A stretch of 52,282 nt of DNA from Prochlorococcus sp. AG-409-K04 (lineage in GTDB: Bacteria; Cyanobacteriota; Cyanobacteriia; PCC-6307; Cyanobiaceae): positions 1 through 52,282 of the forward strand of contig QCKE01000009.1 in the NCBI GenBank assembly GCA_003215555.1. The letters run 5' to 3'. The position numbers and the translations under genes are program-made. Position 1 is the first letter of the stretch. Every line of letters begins with the position of its first letter. The notes beneath the pieces are model-generated. The model ran no database searches. It was not told the DNA's origin and was given only the letters and a program-made list of their open reading frames with translations. Below, one piece after another: positions 46,777-52,282 of this stretch.

Positions 46777-47835
46777 GTGTCATCACCTGAGAATGGACGA
46801 TCAAGAAGAATATCAGTTGACCTACCTGAAGAGTTAATCAAATGGTTTGATGAATTAAAAGGAGAGTGGGGACTAAGAAGGAGGGGAGCAGTTCTTGAAC
46901 GGTTATTAGAAGAGATCTTCGAAGAAAAACTTACAGCTGCAAATAATATAAACAAAAACGAAAATGTAGACTTTACAAGTAAGGAGGTAAATAGTACAAA
47001 AGATGAAAGTTCAACACCCATAAATAACTATATTGAGGATAGTGCTATAATCCTTATAAATTCTGATGACAAAACTGAAAACCAAGAATCAAATATTTCG
47101 TATTCAGAAATAAACGAAAACAGAGAAAATACCAATAAAGGAAATACTAAAACTAAAGAAATAGATCTACCAGGATTTGTAAGTAAAAGAACTGAAAGAC
47201 TAAAAAATAGCCTTAGAAGTATTAGTAAATCTGATACAAATTATGATGCAATTGTTCATGGGATAAATGAAGAAAATATAGATAAATGTATAAATACTGC
47301 CCTTCGTCACTGGATATCCTTGTATGGACACAAACCAAAAGAGGAAGTCCTTGAAGCCTCAATGATATGGATGGCACGAGACATATGGCCACATTTAGAT
47401 GATACGCAGAATCTTCCTTTCACATGGAATGCAGCAAAAAGTTTTATGAGTAAATTGTGTCCTTCTTGGAAGGGCTCGAATCCGTCATTTGAAAGAATAA
47501 TTGTGATGGCTGGGGTGTTAGAAGATCCATTCGCAACAAAAAATCTAAATAATAGAGTCCCAACTCTTATTCGTAGATTCGTTAATAGCTTTAAGAGACA
47601 GAGTAATGTTACCTCCTTTCAAACTCTTGAATCAACAATGACTGTTCATGGAGCATTAAAGCTATTAGGAATACCTACGACTGCTGGTAAATCGATATCA
47701 TTATCTACTGTTAGAGACGCATACAAAAGCAAGGCACTTGACAACCACCCAGATTCTGGGGGCTCAACAGAAATGATGAGGAGAATTAATGAAGCATATC
47801 AGCTCTTGAAGGACTTGTACAAAAGAAAAAACTAG
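46777..47835 (+). CDS. J-domain protein with N-terminal helical domain and long linker
   Basis: A 352-residue protein whose last 65 residues form a J-like domain: HGALKLLGI, a helix with VRDAYKSKAL and HPD at 324-326 (NHPDSGG), then MMRRINEAYQLLKDLY. The N-terminus, RRISVDLPEELIKWFDELKGEWGL, resembles the strand-helix-helix of ribbon-helix-helix DNA-binding proteins. An Asn/Glu/Lys-rich, probably disordered linker covers about residues 55-125, and a helical region of unknown type (about 140-285) sits between. The start is GTG at 46777. Hsp40 partners usually carry the J domain at the N-terminus; the C-terminal placement here is less common. Function unknown, confidence in the J domain high. 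Confidence 0.78.
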   Translation: MSSPENGRSRRISVDLPEELIKWFDELKGEWGLRRRGAVLERLLEEIFEEKLTAANNINKNENVDFTSKEVNSTKDESSTPINNYIEDSAIILINSDDKTENQESNISYSEINENRENTNKGNTKTKEIDLPGFVSKRTERLKNSLRSISKSDTNYDAIVHGINEENIDKCINTALRHWISLYGHKPKEEVLEASMIWMARDIWPHLDDTQNLPFTWNAAKSFMSKLCPSWKGSNPSFERIIVMAGVLEDPFATKNLNNRVPTLIRRFVNSFKRQSNVTSFQTLESTMTVHGALKLLGIPTTAGKSISLSTVRDAYKSKALDNHPDSGGSTEMMRRINEAYQLLKDLYKRKN

Positions 47836-47865
47836 TATCACCTGTCTATGGTAAGACTCGTCCTA

Positions 47866-48536
47866 GGTCTAAGTCTGAGTCTATTCATAGACTAATGCGA
47901 ATGCTTCTTTTAACGGAACAGTTGGGAATCTAATCTGTACTGCCTTTCCATTAAAAGCTGTCAATTAGATTATCCCAAGGAACATTTTCATTCCTGAAGA
48001 AGCCGTAAAGCCGTTAGCTAGTATTATCAATCCAAAAGAGGAAACCTATTGAGTCTAACTTTAAGTCTATAAGTAGACAGATAATAGCTCAAAGTTTTCA
48101 TTGTGGTAGCAAGGAGGACGTAGATGTTCAGGCCTTGTCCAATAGAAAATCTTTCTCGCACTCTCCTTTGATAGTAGGCTGTTTGAGCCTTGCGTAACTG
48201 CTTAATAGACAGGTACGCATAACTATAAGTCCTCCGGTACCTTCGCCTATTGCCTTGAGGACGTTTTGAGCAAGGTATACGCCAGTTAATTTGCGTTGAG
48301 GAATTAATGCCTTTTTTATAAATTCATGCTACTTGCACAGTATTAATTGTCTCATAATAGTCTTGTATTGAGTCTCATAAATAGACGTATTGTAGAATTT
48401 TAATACAAGGATGACTGGCCTCTCTTGGATGCAGCACTAAAAGATATTTATTTTATTGCGAAAAAACATCAACCGATTACCCGCGCGTTTCATTGTTCTG
48501 ATTTGAGTCTTTAAATGAGTCTATATATGGGTCTAT
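47866..48536. repeat. four dispersed copies of a GTCT element with 12-base phasing
   Basis: In the gene-free region 47836-48577, four sites share the pattern GTCT-N8-GTCT with a third, often inverted, GAC/GTC at the next turn. They are at 47866-47893 (AGTCTATTCATAGACT is an 7-bp-arm palindrome), 48051-48079, 48359-48387 and 48505-48536 (three direct GTCT at 12-base spacing). The first site is preceded by further GTCT/GACT at 11-12 bases. No known element with this form comes to mind. Confidence 0.5.
48109..48275. ncRNA. candidate structured RNA segment
   Basis: This segment is noticeably GC-richer than its surroundings (about 46% over 48181-48300 by my count). CCTTGC at 48188-48193 is complementary to GCAAGG at 48270-48275, and this pair encloses GTCCTC (48229-48234) with GAGGAC (48257-48262), so two stems nest. 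GTCCTCC could pair instead with GGAGGAC at 48113-48119, and CCTTGC with GCAAGG at 48109-48114, giving two alternative folds. It does not match tmRNA, SRP RNA, 6S RNA or RNase P RNA landmarks that I know. Strand and ends are unknown. Confidence 0.3.
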
Positions 48537-48577
48537 TAATATATTGATGAGACTAGCATAGGTGGTAGATTTAATAA

Positions 48578-49954
48578 AAAGGTTATTCTATCGATTATTC
48601 ACCTGGACATAAATTATTTGTTCACTGCGTTGACCTAGACAGCTCCGGACTTAGTGTCTGTAAATATAAAGATCTTGTTGTGATGGTGGAAGGTTTGTTA
48701 CCAGGTGAAAAAGCATTCGTAAGATTACAATACCAGAAAAAAAATTATTTTATAGCCAGCCTCATTTCAATTTCTAAGATTTCCATAAATAGAATTAGCC
48801 CTATTTGTCCAGTTTTTGAAATGTGCGGTGGATGTACCCTACAGCATATTAACTATCAGATTCATAAGAGCATAAAATCAAAAAAGACTGCTGCTGACTT
48901 AACTAAAATAGCAAAGATTAATCAGGATATAGAGATTAATTATCATGATCCTAATAAGTTTTTGAATTATAGAAATAAATCCATATTTCCTGTTTGTCCT
49001 GATTCTATAAGCAAAGTAAAACTTGGTTATTATAGAAGACAGACAAACGAAATCATCGATATAGAATCCTGCCCAATCCTGACCAATCAAATCAATTATA
49101 TTTTCAAGCACGTAAGATTCTTACTTCAATCATTATCTACCAAAGAGCTAGATAATATAAAGCACGTGTCGATAAGAGAATCAGAATTCAATAAAGAGAT
49201 AATATTAGTATTAATTTCTAAGCATAAATTGCCTAATAGAGTTAATAAATTATTAATAGACTTATATAGTAAGTATTCTTCTATTGTAGGTATTCTAAAT
49301 AATATTCAACCATTAAATAACAATGTTATTTTTGGTGATTTGACAACAAATATATGTGGTAGCAATTACATTAAAGAGAAATTCTTAAATCTTACATTTA
49401 GAATAGGAGCTACTTCATTTTTTCAAATTAATTTGTATGAGGCACAAAAGGCAGTTTCATTAATAATCAATAATGTTTTAACTTACTCAGATATTAATCG
49501 AGTAATAGATGCATACTCTGGTATTGGTACTATTGCACTTCCAATTGCTTCGCATAATATCAATGTTGTTGGAATAGAAGTTAATTCTGAGTCCTATTCT
49601 TTAGCAGAAGCTAATTCAACAATTAACAATATTAATTGTGCGAGTTTCATTTTGTCTTCTGTAGAGGCATCATTAGAACTCTTACTAGATCACAATGATT
49701 ATTTGATCCTTGACCCACCAAGAAAAGGTCTAGATAGAAGTATCATAGATATTATAATTAACAAGAAACCTAAATATATAGCATATTTGAGTTGTAATAC
49801 ATCAACATTAGCAAGAGACTTATCTTACCTAATGGTGGGCAAGGTTTACCAAATAGACACTATCCATAATTTAGATTTTTTTCCTCAAACTATGCATGTA
49901 GAATGTCTTGTATTCTTAAAGTTATTCATTTCACCTAATTTCCGCAGAAATTGA
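48578..49954 (+). CDS. 23S rRNA (uracil-5-)-methyltransferase, RlmD/RumA family, start unclear
   Basis: A SAM-dependent RNA methyltransferase. Visible: an N-terminal TRAM-type beta domain (HKLFVHCVDLDSSG ... VMVEGLLPGEKAFVRL), a [4Fe-4S] cysteine set (CPVFEMCGGC with a later Cys in IESCPIL), SAM-binding VIDAYSGIGTIALPIA, DPPRKGLDR and the catalytic-cysteine block LSCNTSTLARDL. The first standard start in frame is GTG at 48680, but the TRAM domain clearly continues upstream to 48578, where a stop intervenes. Removing one A from the A5 run at 48576-48580 would join a GTG at 48562 to the frame. The end overlaps the convergent pheT by 24 bases. Confidence 0.85.
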   Translation, partial: KGYSIDYSPGHKLFVHCVDLDSSGLSVCKYKDLVVMVEGLLPGEKAFVRLQYQKKNYFIASLISISKISINRISPICPVFEMCGGCTLQHINYQIHKSIKSKKTAADLTKIAKINQDIEINYHDPNKFLNYRNKSIFPVCPDSISKVKLGYYRRQTNEIIDIESCPILTNQINYIFKHVRFLLQSLSTKELDNIKHVSIRESEFNKEIILVLISKHKLPNRVNKLLIDLYSKYSSIVGILNNIQPLNNNVIFGDLTTNICGSNYIKEKFLNLTFRIGATSFFQINLYEAQKAVSLIINNVLTYSDINRVIDAYSGIGTIALPIASHNINVVGIEVNSESYSLAEANSTINNINCASFILSSVEASLELLLDHNDYLILDPPRKGLDRSIIDIIINKKPKYIAYLSCNTSTLARDLSYLMVGKVYQIDTIHNLDFFPQTMHVECLVFLKLFISPNFRRN

Positions 49955-52282
49955 TTTTACTAATTTACTTATTATTCTATCGTGTATAGGAATAATATCT
50001 TTTTCAACAAGTGTATTTTTAGGATTTCTATATCGTATTCGATAAGTCAAACCTATCTTATCATTACTAATATTATCACCTTCATACCTATCTATAAGCT
50101 CAACATTTTCGATTAATGGCTTCCCATTTTTTTTAATTAAATTTATTGTATCATTTATAGTTACTGACTTATCAACTAGGAGAGATATATCTCTTTCCAT
50201 AGCAGGTACTGTTGGGTATTCCTTAAAATTAACTACCCATTTATTTTTCCTAGTAGTAGCTTCTAATATAGAACTCAAATCTAATTCAAAAAGATAATAA
50301 TTTTCATTAATACCGTTTGCCTGAGCAACCTCAGGATGTAATTGTCCAAACTTTCCAAAATGTTTTCCCTCTAAAATCAAATATGCTGATTTGCCAGGAT
50401 GTAAAAGAGGATCATTTATAAGTTTTTTATCTATTATAGAAATATTTAAACCCCTAAATATAGTTTCTAGGTAACCTCTTGCTTCAAAGTAATCTAAATT
50501 ATTTTCCTTATCATTTGAGTTCCATTTACCAATTTTATTTCTTCCAATTAATGAACCTGCCAAAATAGATTTCTCAATTATTTTGTTGTTATCTTGTCTA
50601 TATATTTTTCCAATTTCAAATATACTACAATTATCCTTTCCTGCAGCTATGTTTCTTTTAGTTAATTTTAAATGTTCTTCCCATAAATTTGTTCTTAAGC
50701 AACTTGTTTCAGAAAGTAGTGGATTTTTTATTTTAATAGTTTCAGGTCTTTCTTGTACTAGAGAGAAAGTTGTTATTTCTTGAAAACCTGCTGCACAAAA
50801 GTATTGTCTTATGCGTCTCTCTACAGATTGCTTTGGATTTAGTCCCCCTGGTGTTATTGGGTCAGGCAGATTTGAATCAAAAGAATCATATCCAATTAGC
50901 CTAGCAATTTCCTCAATTAGGTCTATTTCTCTTAGTAAATCTAGATACCTATTAGCTGGTGGAGTAACATCCCAACCGTTTTCCTTATCTTCAAGTTTGC
51001 ATCCTAATAAAGTAAGAGAGTCTACAATCTCAGAATCACTTATATTCCTTATATTTTCATAAGTAGTAGAATTTTTTTTCTCATCATTTGCTAGTAAATT
51101 ATTTTCATGTTGTTTCTTCTTAACTTTTAAAGGTCCTAGTACTTTATGAATTTTATCTCTTCTTAGGAAAACAACTTGTTTATAATCACTAATTTCTTTG
51201 TTAACCAACTGGGCCTTAATTTCGCAGTTGAAAAATTTTTTAAATAAATCAATCGCTCTTTTTGCAGAAAATATTGTCATTCCTGCTGAAATTCCTTTTT
51301 CAAACCTGCTACTAGAGTCTGTTCTTTTTCCAATTGATCTTGAGGAAATCCTGACGGAAGTAGGAGAAAACAATGCTGCTTCCAACCATATATTAGTTGT
51401 ATTTTTGCTTACAGATGAGTTAAGTGAGCCAATAACACCTGCAACAGCAATAGGAATATCCACACATGTAACTACGTTTGTTTCTTCAGTAAGTACATAT
51501 TCTTTGTTATCAACACAATGCATCAATTCTCCTTTTGTTGCCTTCCTGATTCCAAAATCATCTTCTTTTACTTCCCTACCTATTAGTTTATTAAGCAAAT
51601 CACCATCAAAGGCATGGAGTGGCTGTCCTTGCTCTAGCATCACGTAATTTGTTATATCTACAATTAAATTTATTGCATTTAATCCTGAATTAATTAGTCT
51701 GTTTTTCATCCATTCTGGAGAAGACAAACTGCCATCCAATTTATCAATTTTATGAATAGAATATAAACCGTTATCTAAAAAAGCATTGTTCGTATTTATC
51801 TTTAGGTTGAAAAGATTGTAATCATCTTTACTTATAGTCACCTCTGGTAAGCTTAGACTTGATTTTTTAATTGCAGATACTTCTCTTGCTATTCCTACCA
51901 TCGACATGCCGTCAGGCCTGTTGGCAGTAATAGCAAGATCTAGAACAATTTCATCCAGACCAAGCAATGCTTTTGGACTCTTACCTAAATCAGGCAATTC
52001 CAAATTCAAATCATCTAATATTGCGATACCATCACTGTCTGATTCAATTCCTAATTCGTTATAAGAACAAATCATTCCTTCACTTGTAACTCCCCTTAAT
52101 TCACTTGATTTTATTTTTAGATCTAATGCTTTTAAGTATGTACCTTCTGTAGCAATTAGAACATGAATCCCTTTTCTAACATTAGAAGCACCACAAACTA
52201 TTTGCAGCAATGATTCTTTTCCAATATTAACTAAGCAAACGTTTAGCTTATCTGAATTTGGATGCGGTTTTATTTCTTGTAC
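49931..52282 (-). CDS. pheT: phenylalanyl-tRNA synthetase beta subunit (5' end outside window)
   Basis: The beta subunit of the tetrameric enzyme that charges tRNA-Phe. The frame is open to the right edge (783 codons); the start lies beyond. The edge falls in the EMAP-like tRNA-binding domain (HPNSDKLNVC ... QIVCGASNVRKG). Further landmarks: ITANRPDGMSMVGIAREV (B1 domain), VMLEQGQPLHAFD (B3/B4 editing), RYLDLLREIDLIEEIARLIGYD (B5 domain), the synthetase-like core with HPGKSAYL, and the C-terminal FDX-ACB domain (YPTVPAMERDISLLVDKS). Ends in the 24-base convergent overlap with the methyltransferase gene. Confidence 0.96.
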   Translation of the reverse strand, partial: VQEIKPHPNSDKLNVCLVNIGKESLLQIVCGASNVRKGIHVLIATEGTYLKALDLKIKSSELRGVTSEGMICSYNELGIESDSDGIAILDDLNLELPDLGKSPKALLGLDEIVLDLAITANRPDGMSMVGIAREVSAIKKSSLSLPEVTISKDDYNLFNLKINTNNAFLDNGLYSIHKIDKLDGSLSSPEWMKNRLINSGLNAINLIVDITNYVMLEQGQPLHAFDGDLLNKLIGREVKEDDFGIRKATKGELMHCVDNKEYVLTEETNVVTCVDIPIAVAGVIGSLNSSVSKNTTNIWLEAALFSPTSVRISSRSIGKRTDSSSRFEKGISAGMTIFSAKRAIDLFKKFFNCEIKAQLVNKEISDYKQVVFLRRDKIHKVLGPLKVKKKQHENNLLANDEKKNSTTYENIRNISDSEIVDSLTLLGCKLEDKENGWDVTPPANRYLDLLREIDLIEEIARLIGYDSFDSNLPDPITPGGLNPKQSVERRIRQYFCAAGFQEITTFSLVQERPETIKIKNPLLSETSCLRTNLWEEHLKLTKRNIAAGKDNCSIFEIGKIYRQDNNKIIEKSILAGSLIGRNKIGKWNSNDKENNLDYFEARGYLETIFRGLNISIIDKKLINDPLLHPGKSAYLILEGKHFGKFGQLHPEVAQANGINENYYLFELDLSSILEATTRKNKWVVNFKEYPTVPAMERDISLLVDKSVTINDTINLIKKNGKPLIENVELIDRYEGDNISNDKIGLTYRIRYRNPKNTLVEKDIIPIHDRIISKLVKSISAEIR
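49937..49952 (+). terminator. short hairpin at the convergent end of the methyltransferase gene
   Basis: AATTTC at 49937-49942 and GAAATT at 49947-49952 form a perfect 6-bp stem around CGCA, followed by GATTTT. It lies where the two convergent coding ends overlap. Too weak and short to be confident of termination. Confidence 0.25.

Noticed and set aside
48128-48326. 64-codon minus-strand open frame in the repeat-bearing gap
   Set aside because: No start codon near its beginning, only one internal ATG, no recognised family; the RNA-like pairing is a better account.
47836-48577. tmRNA (two-piece), SRP RNA, 6S RNA or RNase P RNA
   Set aside because: None of the characteristic conserved blocks (tag codons, T-arm with acceptor, SRP loop, RNase P core) is present.
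51198-51647. 149-codon plus-strand open frame
   Set aside because: Antisense to pheT, with no family resemblance.
1-52282. Mobile elements, prophage, CRISPR arrays, restriction or toxin modules
   Set aside because: No transposase, integrase, Cas, phage or toxin-antitoxin signature found on reading the open frames; gene order and composition look like core chromosome.

Overview
The window is a compact, AT-rich stretch of a marine picocyanobacterial chromosome, most probably Prochlorococcus. Evidence for an oxygenic phototroph: a PsaK photosystem I subunit, several families largely restricted to cyanobacteria and plastids (DUF3593, DUF2499/Ycf49-like, DUF3110, DUF1995), HemJ, a bifunctional RibBA, and B12 genes (cobN beside metH). 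Genes are tightly packed, with ATGA-type and 4-base convergent overlaps. I see no insertion sequence, prophage, CRISPR array or rRNA. Strain assignment is inference; I cannot place it beyond a Prochlorococcus-like genome.

Layout. 1-6.5 kb: pyk (running off the left edge), a MazG-like gene, yggT, scpB and ilvA, with dxs divergent from ilvA. 6.7-15.2 kb: a long minus-strand run of psaK, DUF3593, DUF2499, rpmB, htpG, a ferredoxin, hisZ, an inositol-monophosphatase gene and the phosphate importer pstCAB, interrupted by one plus-strand tRNA-Ser(GGA). 15.4-20.3 kb: a plus-strand run of dnaK, dnaJ, DUF3110, murQ and a cyclophilin. 20.3-28.1 kb: ribBA, argC, purN, pgi and leuS in alternating orientation. 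28.2-36.5 kb: dapF, a cysteine desulfurase, DUF1995, dacB, coaD (minus), a flavin-binding protein, uvrC, hemJ and a PHP-domain protein. 36.5-44.8 kb: cobN (minus), ilvE and metH. 44.8-48.6 kb is the least ordinary part: two small unknown proteins, an Ap4A-phosphorylase-like gene, an unusual J-domain protein, and two gene-free stretches (about 460 and 740 bases) with inverted or phased repeats. 48.6-52.3 kb: an RlmD/RumA-type methyltransferase, then pheT running off the right edge.

How the genes fit together. Most are housekeeping: isoprenoid precursors (dxs), central carbon (pyk, pgi), amino acids (ilvA, ilvE, argC, hisZ, metH, dapF), riboflavin, CoA, tetrapyrrole and corrin steps (hemJ, cobN), translation (leuS, pheT, rpmB, tRNA-Ser), protein folding (htpG, dnaK, dnaJ, cyclophilin), peptidoglycan (dapF, dacB, murQ) and DNA repair (uvrC). 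cobN and metH, separated only by ilvE, are the maker and user sides of B12 chemistry.

Points deserving a second look: (1) scpB and the rlmD-like gene both lack a usable start in the conserved frame, and in both a single extra A in a poly-A run would explain it; (2) a perfect 4 x 15-bp tandem repeat at the 3' end of dnaK, just before the overlapping dnaJ start; (3) four copies of a GTCT element phased at about 12 bases in the 47.8-48.6 kb gap, surrounding a segment with nested complementary arms that may be a structured RNA; (4) a second gene-free segment at 45.3 kb bounded by a 9-bp inverted repeat.
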